64,000 nucleotides of DNA from Rhodanobacter sp. (GCA_004298015.1 SCSE01000001.1:87207-151206); one strand, 5' to 3'. Shown: positions 47,237 to 57,539, numbered from the stretch's first letter. Notes: generated by a model from the letters alone, not told the origin. Translations and numbers: made by a program.

Positions 47237-48088
47237 TCAAGTGCCTTTGTACGGGCGTTCGCGCAGCCATTTCGTGGCAATCCACTTTTCGCCGGCGCGC
47301 ACCGGCAGCCCGGCGTGCAGCGAACGCTGGTCGCCGCCTTCGTAGGCGAAATAGACCGCTGACCCCTGCCGTGCGGTCACGGTCAGGCCGATCTCGGGGA
47401 ACGCGGTACCGCCGCCTTTTGCGGGCGTGTTGAGGTACATCACCACACTGGCGATGCGCTGCCCGCCGATCGCGGTGATCGCCTCGAAGCCGGGCTGGGT
47501 GGGATCGAACCAGTCAAAGTGCGGTTCGTATTCCTGGCCAGGCAGGTAGTGCAGGATCTGCAGACCCTCGCCATGACTCACCGGCATATCCAGCAAACCG
47601 GCCAGGCGCTGCTCGATCCGTCCGATCAGCGGAAATTCGTTCAGGGCGAAAAAGGTGCCTTCGCTGGTACGCCGTTGGTCGATCTGGTGCTTGCCCTGGC
47701 TGTCGACGGTCAGTGCACGCTGCAATCGTGGACGCGCCAGCTCGGTCAGGTCGGCGCATTCTTCGGCGCTGAGCATGCCGTCGAGCACGCGGACGGTCGG
47801 CGCGTCCACGCTGAGCGTGACATTCAGCCGGTGGCCGTCGATCGTGATCTCGGGTCCCTCGGGATGCCTGCTGCGAAGTCCCTGGGGCTGCCTGCTGCTG
47901 CTTGAGGTGGTGGCGTTGAGCGTGGACAACGGCAGCTTCAGCACCTCGGCGACCAGGGTTCGGCTTTGCCGCGGGTCGTAGCCGCTGGCCTTCATCAGAC
48001 GCAGGACTTCGGGTATGCCGTGCCCGGCACGGGTTGTGGCGAGAATCCACTCGCGCAGTTCGGGACGGATCGAAGTATGTCGGTTCAT
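47237..48088 (-). CDS. prolyl 4-hydroxylase-like 2-oxoglutarate/Fe(II) oxygenase
   Basis: The 283-residue protein has a P4H-type C-terminal domain. The iron ligands are seen as YEPHFDWF (HxD) and DQRSLHAGLPVRAG (distal His), with the 2-oxoglutarate-binding Lys in EKWIATKW. The N-terminal about 80 residues are a separate helical region (LREWILATTRAGHGIPEVL) of the kind seen in TPR-like extensions. The protein substrate is unknown; bacterial relatives hydroxylate EF-Tu or are stress-linked. Confidence 0.9.
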   Translation of the reverse strand: MNRHTSIRPELREWILATTRAGHGIPEVLRLMKASGYDPRQSRTLVAEVLKLPLSTLNATTSSSSRQPQGLRSRHPEGPEITIDGHRLNVTLSVDAPTVRVLDGMLSAEECADLTELARPRLQRALTVDSQGKHQIDQRRTSEGTFFALNEFPLIGRIEQRLAGLLDMPVSHGEGLQILHYLPGQEYEPHFDWFDPTQPGFEAITAIGGQRIASVVMYLNTPAKGGGTAFPEIGLTVTARQGSAVYFAYEGGDQRSLHAGLPVRAGEKWIATKWLRERPYKGT

Positions 48089-48170
48089 GCAAATACAATC
48101 GGGGCGACAGGCATGGAGAGCTTACTTCAGCTGCCGGTGGTAGCAAGTCGGTGTCACCGGTGGTGGCACG

Positions 48171-50324
48171 CTATGTGAGTTGATCCCACAGAAATTCGTA
48201 GGCCAGGGCATGCATCAGTGCGGCCTGCTTGTTATCGGCAGCAGCGCCGTGGCCACCCTCCAGGTTCTCGTAGAACCACACGTTGCGGTAACCCATGGCC
48301 TGCATCTTCGCCGCCATCTTGCGTGCCTGCACCGGGCCGACGCGATCGTCGCTGGTGGCGGTGTAGAACAGTATCGGCGGATAGTGCTCATCCGGCTTCA
48401 CGTTCTGGTAGGGCGAGAACGTCTTGATGAAGTTCCAGTCGGCGGTGTCCGGATCGCCGTATTCGGCCATCCACGAGGCGCCGGCGGAAAGATGGGTGTA
48501 GCGCTTCATGTCGAGCAGCGGTACCTCGCACGAGATGGCGCCGAACAGATGCGGATACTGGGTCAGCATGTTGCCCATCAGCAATCCGCCGTTGCTGCCA
48601 CCCTCGGCGCCGAGATGACTTGGCGAGGTCACGTCACGCCGGATCAGATCCTCGGCAACCGCCGCGAAATCCTCGTAGGCGCGTGGCCGATGGGCCTTCA
48701 GCGCGGCCTGGTGCCAGCGGGGGCCGTATTCGCCGCCGCCGCGGATATTGGCGATCACGTAGACGCCGCCTCGCTGCAACCAGGCGCGACCGATACTGCC
48801 GCTGTAGTGAGGCAGCAGGGAAACTTCGAAACCGCCATATCCGTACAACAGGGTGCGATGGCTGCCATCGTGCTTCATCTCTTTCGGTGCGATCTCGAAA
48901 TAAGGCACGCGGGTGCCGTCCTTCGAACTGACGAAATGCTGGCTGACCGCGAACGCCGCGGCATCGAAGAATGCCGGTTCCTGCTTGACGGTTTCTGCCG
49001 GCACGCTGCCCAGTACTCCACGCGCCAGCGAGGACGGGGTGAGGAAGCCGGTGATGCCGAGCCAGTATTCGTCGCTGTGTTCGGGGTCGGTATCGACCAC
49101 GCTGATGGTGCTCATCGCCGGCGCCCCGGGCAGCTCCTGGCGCTTCCAGGCGCCATCCCCGTCGGGTGGCGTCACCACCTCCAGGCGGCTTTTGACATCG
49201 TCGAGGATGTCCAGGATCAGGTGGTGTCGGGTCCACGCATAACTCGACAGCGCGGTATGCGGGTCGGGCGCAAACAGCACGCTGAAGTGCCGCTTGCCTG
49301 CCATGAATTCGTCAAACCGGGTGGCCAGCAGCGCGCCGGACGGAAAGGTCTTTCCGCCGACCGTCCACGCCGACCGCGTTTGTACCAGCAGCCATTCGCG
49401 GTGCGCATCGGCAGTGGCATCGGTGGGTACCTCAACCTTGACCAGCTCGCCGCCCTTGCGCTGATAGAGTTCGCTGTGGAAAAAGTCCTTGATCACGGAG
49501 ACGAAGTCGCGCGCGTAACCCGGAGTGTGATCGTGCGAGGCCGCCACGGCCAGATCCGTGGGCTTGCCCGCGAAGACGGTGATGGCGGCGGCCAGTGGGG
49601 TGCCGCGGGTCCATTCCTTGACGATGCGCGGGTAGCTTGAGGCGGTCATCGAGCCGGGGCCAAAGTCGGTGCCGACATAGATGTGATCCAGGTCGATCCA
49701 GTCCACTTCACTCTTGGCCACCGGCAGTTCGAATCCGTGCTCGACGAAGGTTTTGCTGCACATGTCGAACTCGCGCACCGCCACCGCGTCGCCGCCGTCC
49801 GGCGACAGCGAGATCAGGCAGCGCTGATAGTCGGGTTGCAGGCACTGTGCGCCCTTGAAGACCCAGCGCTTGCCCTCGGCCTCGTTCAGCGCGTCGATGT
49901 CCAGCACGGTTTCCCAGCGAGGCTGGCTGTTGTGGAATTCCTCCAGCGTGGTACGCCGCCAGATGCCGCGCGGATGGGCCTTGTCGCGCCAGAAGTTGTA
50001 GAGCCAGTCGCCCATCCGGTGGACGTCCGGGATCCGCGCGTCGGAGTCCATCACCTGCAGGATCTGATCACGGGTATGGCGAAAGTCGGCACGCTCCAGG
50101 AAACGCTTCGCGGTGACCGCGTTTTCGCGCTTCACCCAGGCCATCGAGTGCTCGCCGTGAATGCTTTCCAGCCAGCGATAGGGGTCGTCGGCAGCCTTGG
50201 CGGAGGTCGACGGGGGCGCCGCGGTCTTGCTCGTCTTTGCATCGGCATCATTCATGCCGCCGAGTGTGACGTTAAGCGCCAGCATCAGCCAGCGCGATTT
50301 CACAAGCGTCCCCCCGATCGACAT
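48171..50324 (-). CDS. prolyl oligopeptidase-family serine peptidase
   Basis: The 717-residue S9A peptidase has the N-terminal beta-propeller region starting DDPYRWLESIHGEHSMAWV. The C-terminal alpha/beta hydrolase shows ANIRGGGEYGPRWHQAALK, GAEGGSNGGLLMGNML (nucleophile Ser) and ENLEGGHGAAADNKQ (catalytic His). The N-terminus may carry a weak signal peptide (SRWLMLALNVTLGGMNDADA), pointing to a periplasmic site. It cleaves short proline-containing peptides. Confidence 0.93.
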   Translation of the reverse strand: MSIGGTLVKSRWLMLALNVTLGGMNDADAKTSKTAAPPSTSAKAADDPYRWLESIHGEHSMAWVKRENAVTAKRFLERADFRHTRDQILQVMDSDARIPDVHRMGDWLYNFWRDKAHPRGIWRRTTLEEFHNSQPRWETVLDIDALNEAEGKRWVFKGAQCLQPDYQRCLISLSPDGGDAVAVREFDMCSKTFVEHGFELPVAKSEVDWIDLDHIYVGTDFGPGSMTASSYPRIVKEWTRGTPLAAAITVFAGKPTDLAVAASHDHTPGYARDFVSVIKDFFHSELYQRKGGELVKVEVPTDATADAHREWLLVQTRSAWTVGGKTFPSGALLATRFDEFMAGKRHFSVLFAPDPHTALSSYAWTRHHLILDILDDVKSRLEVVTPPDGDGAWKRQELPGAPAMSTISVVDTDPEHSDEYWLGITGFLTPSSLARGVLGSVPAETVKQEPAFFDAAAFAVSQHFVSSKDGTRVPYFEIAPKEMKHDGSHRTLLYGYGGFEVSLLPHYSGSIGRAWLQRGGVYVIANIRGGGEYGPRWHQAALKAHRPRAYEDFAAVAEDLIRRDVTSPSHLGAEGGSNGGLLMGNMLTQYPHLFGAISCEVPLLDMKRYTHLSAGASWMAEYGDPDTADWNFIKTFSPYQNVKPDEHYPPILFYTATSDDRVGPVQARKMAAKMQAMGYRNVWFYENLEGGHGAAADNKQAALMHALAYEFLWDQLT

Positions 50325-50417
50325 GGGGAAACTACGCCATGGATCGGTGACGCAAGTCGGGCTTGAGTGTGCCGGCCAGACTGCCCGGGAGCCAAGTCAG
50401 GGCAGCCAGAAAGCCTG

Positions 50418-50515
50418 CCAGTATATCGATGGATGGGCTCGCTACGCTCTCCCGCCCGACAGAGGGGAGCGCAGCGAGCCGAGCGGCTTGCACCCGGAGC
50501 ATCCGTCGATGCTGG
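50418..50515. repeat. long imperfect hairpin between hppA and the peptidase gene
   Basis: GGCTCGCTACGCTCTCCC (50435-50452) pairs with GGGGAGCGCAGCGAGCC, and the outer flanks (CCAGTATATCGATGGATG with CATCCGTCGATGCTGG) also pair, giving about 98 nt of nested palindrome. It has no T-run. It resembles REP-like sequences, with a different sequence from the GTAGGAGCG family. It lies 3' of hppA. Confidence 0.6.
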
Positions 50516-50518
50516 CGG

Positions 50519-52588
50519 TCAGAGCAATGGAATCAGCAGCAGCGCCACGATGTTGATGATCTTGATCAACGGATTCACCGCGGGCCCGGCCGTGTCCTTG
50601 TACGGATCGCCGACGGTGTCACCCGTCACCGCGGCTTTGTGCGCCTCCGAACCCTTGCCGCCGTGATGGCCGTCCTCGATGTATTTCTTCGCGTTGTCCC
50701 AGGCGCCGCCGCCGGTGGTCATCGAGATCGCCACGAACAGGCCGGTGACGATGGTACCGATCAGTACACCACCGAGCACCTGCGCACCGGCCTCGGCACC
50801 GCCCAGCCACTTGAAGCCGAACACCACCAGCACCGGCACCAGCACCGGCAGTAGCGACGGCACGATCATCTCGCGGATCGCCGAACGCGTGAGCATGTCG
50901 ACGGCGCGCGAATACTCCGGTTTGGCGGTGCCCTGCATGATGCCCGGGATGTCGCGGAACTGGCGACGCACCTCCTCGACTACCGCCCCGGCGGCGCGTC
51001 CTACCGCCTCCATGGCCATGGCGCCGAACAGGTAGGGAATCAGGCCGCCGATCAGCAGGCCGATGATGACGTAGTGGTTGGACAGGTCGAACGGAATGGT
51101 CTGGCCGTTGAAGACCTGCTTGAGGTTGTGCGTGTAGTCGGCGAACAGCACCAACGCCGCCAGTGCGGCCGAACCGATCGCGTAGCCCTTGGTTACCGCC
51201 TTGGTGGTATTGCCGACGGCGTCGAGTGGATCGGTAACTCCGCGCACCTCCGGCGGCAGGTCGGCCATTTCGGCGATGCCGCCGGCGTTGTCGGTGATCG
51301 GGCCGTAGGCGTCCAGTGCGACGATCATGCCGGCCATCGAGAGCATCGCAGTCGCGGCGATCGCGATACCGTAAAGCCCGCCCAGGGCAAACGCGCTCCA
51401 GATCGCCGCGCAGACCGCCAGTACCGGCCATGCCGTGGCCTTCATCGAAATGCCCAGGCCGGCAATGATGTTGGTGCCATGGCCGGTGGTCGAGGCCGCG
51501 GCGATATGTTGTACCGGCTTGAATTCGGTACCGGTGTAGTACTCGGTGACCCATACGATCACGCCGGTCAGCAACAGCCCGATCAGCGAGCAGAAGAAAA
51601 TCTGATGCGAACTGATCAGCAGGCCGTCGGCCGTGCTAAGGCCCTGCGGGAGCAAGGCGGCCGTCACGAACCAGAAGGCGATGGCCGAAAGCACCGCCGA
51701 GACGATGACCCCTTTGTAGAGCGCGCCCATGATCGAGCCGCCCTCCTTCACCTTGACGAACAGCGTGCCGATGATCGAGGCGATGATCGACACGCCACCC
51801 AGCAGCAGCGGGTACATCAGCGCATGGGCATTGCCGACAAACAGCAGTCCGCCCAGCAGCATCGTGGCGATCACCGTCACCGCATAGGTTTCGAAAAGAT
51901 CCGCCGCCATCCCGGCGCAATCGCCGACATTGTCGCCGACGTTATCCGCGATTACGGCCGGATTGCGCGGGTCATCCTCGGGAATGCCTGCTTCCACCTT
52001 GCCCACCAGGTCGGCACCGACGTCGGCGCCCTTGGTGAAGATGCCGCCGCCGAGACGGGCGAAGATCGAGATCAGCGAGCTGCCGAATGCCAGTCCGACC
52101 AGGGCATGCAGGGCACGCTCTCCGTCAATGCCCATGTGGTTCAGTACCAGCCAGTAGCCGGCTACGCCGAGCAGTGCCAGTCCGACCACCAGCATGCCGG
52201 TGATCGCGCCGCCACGAAACGCCACGTCCATGGCCGGGCTCAAGCCACGGCGGGCGGCTTCGGCGGTGCGCACATTGGCGCGGACCGAAACGTTCATGCC
52301 GATATAGCCCGCGGCGCCCGATAGCAAGGCACCGATCAGAAAGCCGATAGCGGTCGGCCAGTTCAGAAAAAACCCAATCAGCAGCAACAACACCACGCCG
52401 ACGATGGCGATCGTGCTGTATTGACGGTTGAGGTAAGCACGGGCGCCCTCCTGGATTGCCGCAGCAATCTCCTGCATCCGTGCATTGCCCGGCGACTGCG
52501 CCAGGATCCAGCGCGTCGAAATCGCGCCATACAAAACTGCCACTACCGCACACGCCAGAACGATCCACCAGCCATACTGCTGTAGCAT
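50519..52588 (-). CDS. hppA: K+-independent proton-translocating pyrophosphatase
   Basis: The 689-residue integral membrane pump has about 16 helices. Catalytic motifs are [40 protein letters not shown] and [32 protein letters not shown] has Lys and Thr at the two positions that mark K+-independent enzymes (K+-dependent ones carry Ala there). It converts PPi energy into a proton gradient, which complements PPi-linked glycolysis via the phosphofructokinase nearby. SD GGGAGG precedes the ATG at 52588. Confidence 0.97.
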   Translation of the reverse strand: MLQQYGWWIVLACAVVAVLYGAISTRWILAQSPGNARMQEIAAAIQEGARAYLNRQYSTIAIVGVVLLLLIGFFLNWPTAIGFLIGALLSGAAGYIGMNVSVRANVRTAEAARRGLSPAMDVAFRGGAITGMLVVGLALLGVAGYWLVLNHMGIDGERALHALVGLAFGSSLISIFARLGGGIFTKGADVGADLVGKVEAGIPEDDPRNPAVIADNVGDNVGDCAGMAADLFETYAVTVIATMLLGGLLFVGNAHALMYPLLLGGVSIIASIIGTLFVKVKEGGSIMGALYKGVIVSAVLSAIAFWFVTAALLPQGLSTADGLLISSHQIFFCSLIGLLLTGVIVWVTEYYTGTEFKPVQHIAAASTTGHGTNIIAGLGISMKATAWPVLAVCAAIWSAFALGGLYGIAIAATAMLSMAGMIVALDAYGPITDNAGGIAEMADLPPEVRGVTDPLDAVGNTTKAVTKGYAIGSAALAALVLFADYTHNLKQVFNGQTIPFDLSNHYVIIGLLIGGLIPYLFGAMAMEAVGRAAGAVVEEVRRQFRDIPGIMQGTAKPEYSRAVDMLTRSAIREMIVPSLLPVLVPVLVVFGFKWLGGAEAGAQVLGGVLIGTIVTGLFVAISMTTGGGAWDNAKKYIEDGHHGGKGSEAHKAAVTGDTVGDPYKDTAGPAVNPLIKIINIVALLLIPLL

Positions 52589-52712
52589 CGGAGCCTCCCA
52601 TGAGTTGTCAGTGGCCGTCCGGAACGGGCGGTCCCGGCGAGTATAGGCAGACGTTGCTGTGCAGGCTGTTGTGCGGCGCAGCGCGCGGGCACCACGAGGA
52701 GCCAGGGTCCAA

Positions 52713-52740
52713 TAAAAAGGCCATGCACGAATGCATGGCC
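52713..52740 (-). terminator. Rho-independent terminator of the RcnB-like gene
   Basis: A 9-bp perfect stem GGCCATGCA / TGCATGGCC with a 4-nt loop is followed on the minus strand by TTTTTATT. It is 29 nt downstream of the RcnB-like stop and upstream of hppA, so the two are separately terminated. Confidence 0.88.
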
Positions 52741-52768
52741 CTGAGTGGCTATCGTGTCGTCCGCCGCA

Positions 52769-53188
52769 TCAACGCGTAGCGATGTCCAGGATGACGCCGG
52801 TGGTAATGGCTACCAGCAGATAATCGTTGTCGGCTCTTACCCAGCGGTAGCCGCGCGGCGGTGGCCGCAGGCGGTAATGGCGGTAATCCCGCACTACGTA
52901 GCGTGGACCGCGATAATGATGGCCGCGCTCCCAATGACGATAATGACGGCGCTCATGACGGTAACCGTAACGGCGCTGATCGTAGTCATGCCGACGATAG
53001 TCCCGATGCCGACGACGCTCGTCATGCCGGCGGCGCTCATGATGGCGGTTGCCGTGTTCATCCTGGCGATGCTGGTCACCGCGATCATGGCCGTGTCGGT
53101 CCTGATCGCGTGGGGATGGGGTGGCCAGGGCGAGGCTGCCGGTACCGAGCAGAGCGATGGCGATGAGCAGGCGGCTGATGGTTTTCAT
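52769..53188 (-). CDS. RcnB-like secreted His/Arg-rich protein
   Basis: The 139-residue product has a signal peptide (ISRLLIAIALLGTGSLALA). A highly charged mature region has alternating Arg, His, Asp and Tyr (for example HGHDRGDQHRQDEHG and HERRHYRHWERGHHY). A C-terminal RcnB-type segment follows, including RPPPRGYRWVRADNDYLLVA and a short hydrophobic end. RcnB proteins tune periplasmic Ni/Co or envelope stress. The metal here is not known; the His content suggests metal binding. ATG has AGGAGA upstream. Confidence 0.82.
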   Translation of the reverse strand: MKTISRLLIAIALLGTGSLALATPSPRDQDRHGHDRGDQHRQDEHGNRHHERRRHDERRRHRDYRRHDYDQRRYGYRHERRHYRHWERGHHYRGPRYVVRDYRHYRLRPPPRGYRWVRADNDYLLVAITTGVILDIATR

Positions 53189-53398
53189 CTCAGGTCTCCT
53201 CCGGTTGGCGCCGTCACCGCCAGCAGGGCGGTATCGGCTTCAGGCAGGAATCATCGTAAAAACCTTCGGCTGAACAGGACGGTCGCATCAGGCCCGGCTA
53301 TTTCAGCTGAAACTCAGCAAGGCGTCGGCCTGCCCCTCAAGGCGGAAGCCTTTTCGGCCAACAGCAGGTTATGTATCAGTATGTTGTGATTTTTCGCC

Positions 53399-54670
53399 TC
53401 AGGGCGCAAACGGTTCAAGTTTCCTGGTTACGGCGACATTTTTCAGTCGCACATAAGCGGGCAGGCCATCTTTTCCGTACGGCACGGGGGCTTCGCCACG
53501 GATGAGCGGCGCCAGGTAGCGGCGCGCGGCGGCAGTAATCCCGAAACCGTCGCGACGGATGAAGCCGCGGGGCATTTTCTTTTCGCGGTTGGCGATCCGG
53601 GCCAGCGGTGTGGGGAGGATTTTCCAGCGGTAAGGTGCGTCCGAGGTCCGCACGATGACCGGCATCACGGCATTCATGCCATCCAGTGCGTAATCCACCG
53701 CCGCCTTGCCGACGGCGTAGGCCTGCTCCGCGTCTACCTTGGAGGCGGCGTGGCGCGCCGAGCGTTGCAGGTAGTCGGGCAGCGCCCAGTGGTATTTGTA
53801 ACCGAGCTTCTCCTTCACCAGCGCGGCCAGCACCGGCGCTAGCCCGCCCAGTTGCGCATGGCCGAACGCATCGCGGGTACCCGCTTCGGCCAGAAACTGG
53901 CCGGCACTGTTGCGCACGCCCTCGGAGGCCACCACGGTGCACCAGCCGACCCGTTCGACGGTGGCTTTCACCTTGGCCAGGAAGGCGACTTCATCGAAGG
54001 CATTTTCCGGAAACAGGATGATGTGTGGCGGTGCATCTGCACCGTCTCCGGCAAGACCGGCGGCGGCGGCGATCCAGCCGGCATGGCGACCCATGACTTC
54101 AAGGATGAAGACCTTGGTCGAGGTATCGGCCATCGAGGCAACGTCGAGACTTGCCTCCAGGGTGGAGATGGCGGTGTACTTGGCGACCGAGCCGAACCCG
54201 GGGCAACAGTCGGTGACCGCCAGGTCGTTGTCGACCGTCTTGGGGACACCGATGCAGCGGATGTCGTAGCCCATCGCCTTGCCGAGACGGGAAATTTTCA
54301 GCGCGGTATCGGCCGAGTCGTTGCCGCCGTTGTAGAGAAACCAGCGGATGTCATGGGCGCGGAATACCTCGATCAGTCGCGCGTATTCGGCCTGATTCGC
54401 CTCCAGCGACTTCAGTTTGTAGCGACACGATCCAAATGCCCCGCCAGGGGTGTGCCGCAAGGCGGCAATCGCTGCCCTGGAATCCTTGGAGGTGTCGATC
54501 AGATCCTCGCGCAACGCGCCGAGGATGCCATTGCGCGCTGCATAAACGGGTACGCCGCGTGCACGGGCCGTTTCGATGACGCCGGCGGCGGTGGCGTTGA
54601 TGACGGCGGTGACGCCACCGGATTGGGCGTAAAGCAGGCGGCCTGCGGAACGCGGCGGGACAGTGCGCAT
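53399..54670 (-). CDS. pfp: PPi-dependent 6-phosphofructokinase
   Basis: The 423-residue enzyme phosphorylates fructose-6-P reversibly with pyrophosphate. It has YAQSGGVTAVINATAAG, FLYNGGNDSADTA (GGND in place of the ATP-type GGDGS), GVPKTVDNDL (catalytic base) and EVMGRHAGWIAAAAGL. ATG at 54670 with AGGAGA seven nt upstream is preferred to the ATG at 54700; a longer in-frame extension is non-coding. It is a neighbour of hppA. The pair can save or store PPi energy. Confidence 0.93.
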   Translation of the reverse strand: MRTVPPRSAGRLLYAQSGGVTAVINATAAGVIETARARGVPVYAARNGILGALREDLIDTSKDSRAAIAALRHTPGGAFGSCRYKLKSLEANQAEYARLIEVFRAHDIRWFLYNGGNDSADTALKISRLGKAMGYDIRCIGVPKTVDNDLAVTDCCPGFGSVAKYTAISTLEASLDVASMADTSTKVFILEVMGRHAGWIAAAAGLAGDGADAPPHIILFPENAFDEVAFLAKVKATVERVGWCTVVASEGVRNSAGQFLAEAGTRDAFGHAQLGGLAPVLAALVKEKLGYKYHWALPDYLQRSARHAASKVDAEQAYAVGKAAVDYALDGMNAVMPVIVRTSDAPYRWKILPTPLARIANREKKMPRGFIRRDGFGITAAARRYLAPLIRGEAPVPYGKDGLPAYVRLKNVAVTRKLEPFAP

Positions 54671-54841
54671 GAGGGTTCTCCTGGCGAGTGGATTACGCAT
54701 TCCTTTTCGGAACAGCATTTTGGGCCAAAGGCAGCCGCAGACTCGTTTGACTGTATCCGGGACAAACGCTACTTTGACAGCCATTTCGCAAAATTCGTCA
54801 ACCGGCGCAGCCTGCCCCGAACGCGGATTCTCTGGAGCATT

Positions 54842-55426
54842 ATGCGACTCGTCCTACTTGGCGCGCCCGGCTCGGGCAAAGGCACCCAGGCCGCCCGGCT
54901 GAAGCTGGAATTCGGCGTGCCGCACATCTCGACCGGTGACATGTTGCGTGCGGCGGTGGCCGCCGGGACGCCGATGGGGCAGAAGGCCAAGGCGGTGATG
55001 GATGCCGGTCAGCTGGTGTCCGACGACATCCTGCTCGGCATGCTGGAAGACCGGCTTGCCCAGGCCGATGCCGGGGCAGGGTTCATTCTGGATGGCTATC
55101 CGCGCAATCTGGCGCAGGCCGATGCGCTGGATCATCTGCTGACCCGGATCGGCCAGCCGCTGGATGCCGTGATCAAGCTGCAAGTGCCCAATGAGGCGAT
55201 CATCGGTCGTTGTGAAATCCGCTTCAAGGCGGAAGGACGCGCCGATGACAACCCTGACACGGTGCGCAAGCGCCTGGCGATCTATGCCGAACAGACCGCG
55301 CCGGTAGCGGATTTTTACGCCAGCCGCGGCAAGTTGCAGATTGTCGATGGTGTGGGCGAGCTTGACGAGGTCACCGCCCGGGTGAAGCGCGCGCTTGAGG
55401 ATGAATCGGCGGCGGCGAACGGTTGA
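54842..55426 (+). CDS. adk: adenylate kinase (short-LID form)
   Basis: The 194-residue enzyme interconverts AMP, ADP and ATP. The P-loop is LGAPGSGKGTQA, with HISTGDMLRAAV, FILDGYPRNLAQADAL and RADDNPDTVRKRL. The LID segment (CEIRFKAEGRADD) is short, lacking the four-Cys/long LID of E. coli, as is usual in Xanthomonadales. It diverges from pfp. AMP produced in biosynthesis along with PPi is handled by the two. Confidence 0.96.
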   Translation: MRLVLLGAPGSGKGTQAARLKLEFGVPHISTGDMLRAAVAAGTPMGQKAKAVMDAGQLVSDDILLGMLEDRLAQADAGAGFILDGYPRNLAQADALDHLLTRIGQPLDAVIKLQVPNEAIIGRCEIRFKAEGRADDNPDTVRKRLAIYAEQTAPVADFYASRGKLQIVDGVGELDEVTARVKRALEDESAAANG

Positions 55427-55521
55427 TACCTCCCCGGGCCACGGGTGGGAGCCGGCCCGTCGCGATGGATCGCCGCGGCGGTTCGTCGCGCCCTCGAACC
55501 TTTGAAGCGATCAGATAATCC

Positions 55522-56880
55522 ATGCGCCTGCACATTCTCGGCATCTGCGGCACCTTCATGGGCGGCGTCGCCGCATTGGCGCGCGAACTCGGATTGACCG
55601 TCGAAGGCTCGGATGCCAACGTCTACCCGCCGATGAGCACGCAGTTGCAGGCGCTCGGGATCGAGCTGATGTCGGGTTACACGGCGTCGCATCTGCAGCC
55701 GGCACCGGATCTGGTGGTGGTGGGCAATGCGATGGCGCGCGGGAACCCGGCGGTTGAATACGTGCTCGATCATGCCTTGCGCTATGTCTCCGGTCCGCAG
55801 TGGCTGGGCGAGACGGTACTGGTCGATCGCGAGGTACTGGCCGTGGCCGGCACCCACGGCAAGACCACTACCACCAGCTTGCTGGCGCATCTACTGGAAC
55901 ATGCCGGTCTCGCGCCAGGGTTTTTGATTGGTGGCGTACCTGGCAACTTTGGCGTTTCGGCGCGGCTGGGTAACGGGCGGCATTTCGTGATCGAGGCGGA
56001 CGAGTACGACACCGCTTTTTTCGACAAGCGCTCCAAGTTCGTGCATTACCGGCCCCGCATCGCGATCCTCAACAACCTCGAATACGACCATGCCGACATC
56101 TTTCCGGACGTGGCCGCGATCCAGCGCCAGTTCCATCACCTCGTGCGCACGGTGCCGGGCAACGGCCGGCTGATCGTCAACGCCCATGATGAGCGTCTGG
56201 CCGAGGTGCTGGCGATGGGGTGCTGGACGCCGGCGGAAACTTTCGGTGTAGGCAAGGGCGATTGGCAGGCGCGACTGATCGCCGCGGATGGCTCGGTGTT
56301 TTCGGTGCATCACCGCGATGCAAGGATCGGCGAGGTGCACTGGTCGCTGCTCGGCAACCACAACGTGATGAATGCACTGGCCGCCCTGGCGGCGGCCGCG
56401 GCAGCAGGTGCGGATGCGCAACTCCTGTTGCCGGCATTTGCCGAATTCGACAGTGTCAAACGCCGGATGGAGCTGGTCGGCGAGGTCGGCGGCGTGCGGG
56501 TCTACGACGATTTTGCCCACCATCCCACTGCCATCGCCACTACGCTGGCCGGTCTGCGCGCGAAAGTGGGCGATGCACGTATCTGGGTGGCGCTGGAGCC
56601 GCGCTCGAACTCGATGCGGCAGGGTGCCCACGCGGCGGCACTGGCGCCTTCCCTGGCCGACGCCGACCACGTGCTGTTCCTGCAGCGGGCCGAGTTACCC
56701 TGGGATGCGGCGGCAGTCACGGCGGCATTGACCGGCCACGGTACAACGGTTCCGACGGTGGATGCCTTGATCGACAGCCTGCGCGCGCAGGTGCAGCCGG
56801 GCGACCAGGTGATCTTCATGTCCAATGGCGGTTTCGAGGCGGCGCCGCGGCGTTTTGTCGAACGCCTGCAACGCGATTGA
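55522..56880 (+). CDS. mpl: UDP-MurNAc:tripeptide ligase, peptidoglycan recycling
   Basis: The 452-residue Mur-ligase-family enzyme joins recycled L-Ala-D-Glu-mDAP to UDP-MurNAc. Signatures are HILGICGTFMGGVAALA, VAGTHGKTTTTSLLAHLLE (ATP loop), IEADEYDTAFFDKRSKFV, LGNHNVMNALAALAA and VYDDFAHHPTAIATTL. It is typical of Gram-negatives and of normal length. Confidence 0.96.
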   Translation: MRLHILGICGTFMGGVAALARELGLTVEGSDANVYPPMSTQLQALGIELMSGYTASHLQPAPDLVVVGNAMARGNPAVEYVLDHALRYVSGPQWLGETVLVDREVLAVAGTHGKTTTTSLLAHLLEHAGLAPGFLIGGVPGNFGVSARLGNGRHFVIEADEYDTAFFDKRSKFVHYRPRIAILNNLEYDHADIFPDVAAIQRQFHHLVRTVPGNGRLIVNAHDERLAEVLAMGCWTPAETFGVGKGDWQARLIAADGSVFSVHHRDARIGEVHWSLLGNHNVMNALAALAAAAAAGADAQLLLPAFAEFDSVKRRMELVGEVGGVRVYDDFAHHPTAIATTLAGLRAKVGDARIWVALEPRSNSMRQGAHAAALAPSLADADHVLFLQRAELPWDAAAVTAALTGHGTTVPTVDALIDSLRAQVQPGDQVIFMSNGGFEAAPRRFVERLQRD

Positions 56881-56936
56881 GTCGGATGCGATGGTGGACC
56901 CGGCACGGTCTCGCGTTGGCTGGTTAAACTGACGCC

Positions 56937-57539
56937 ATGGTCGCGCCATCCCCTCTCGTCGAGATACCGCTGTTTCCGCTGTCCACCGTGTTGTTCCCCG
57001 GTGGACAGCTGCAGTTGCGCATCTTTGAGCCACGCTATCTCGACCTGGTGCGCGAGTGCACCCGCCACGGCACCGGCTTCGGCGTGTGCATGAGCCTGGA
57101 CGGTGCACAGCGTCGTGAACCGGTGTTGCCCGCGGCGGTGGGCACGATTGCCCGGATCAGCGATTTTCACCGCGACGAAGAGGGCTTGCTCAATATCGTG
57201 GTTACCGGCGACTCGCGCTTCCGGGCCGTGCGCAGCCGCGTGCGCAACGATGGCCTGTTGCGTGGTGAGGTGGATGTCTGGCCACTGGAGCCAGAGGTGC
57301 AGGTGCCAGTGGAGTTTGCCCTGCTGCAGGGCATTCTCGAGCGCCTGATCGAGACGATGGCGCCGCAATGGCGGCACGTGGCGCGCGACACCTATGAGGA
57401 CGCCAGCTGGCTGGGTTTCCGACTGGCCGAACTGCTACCGCTGGATCCGGCCGAACAACAACGCATGCTTGAACTCGATGAACCGGTACAGCGGCTCGCG
57501 GCGTTGCGCGACATCCTGCCGCGATTCCAGAAATCCTGA
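56937..57539 (+). CDS. LON peptidase substrate-binding-domain protein
   Basis: The 200-residue protein is a stand-alone LON N-terminal (PUA-like) domain: IPLFPLSTVLFPGGQLQLRI, FEPRYLDLVRECTRHG, VGTIARISDFHRDEEGLLNI and GLLRGEVDVWPLEPE. It has no ATPase or peptidase part, so it is not Lon. Function is unknown. It lies 56 nt after mpl on the same strand. Confidence 0.93.
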   Translation: MVAPSPLVEIPLFPLSTVLFPGGQLQLRIFEPRYLDLVRECTRHGTGFGVCMSLDGAQRREPVLPAAVGTIARISDFHRDEEGLLNIVVTGDSRFRAVRSRVRNDGLLRGEVDVWPLEPEVQVPVEFALLQGILERLIETMAPQWRHVARDTYEDASWLGFRLAELLPLDPAEQQRMLELDEPVQRLAALRDILPRFQKS

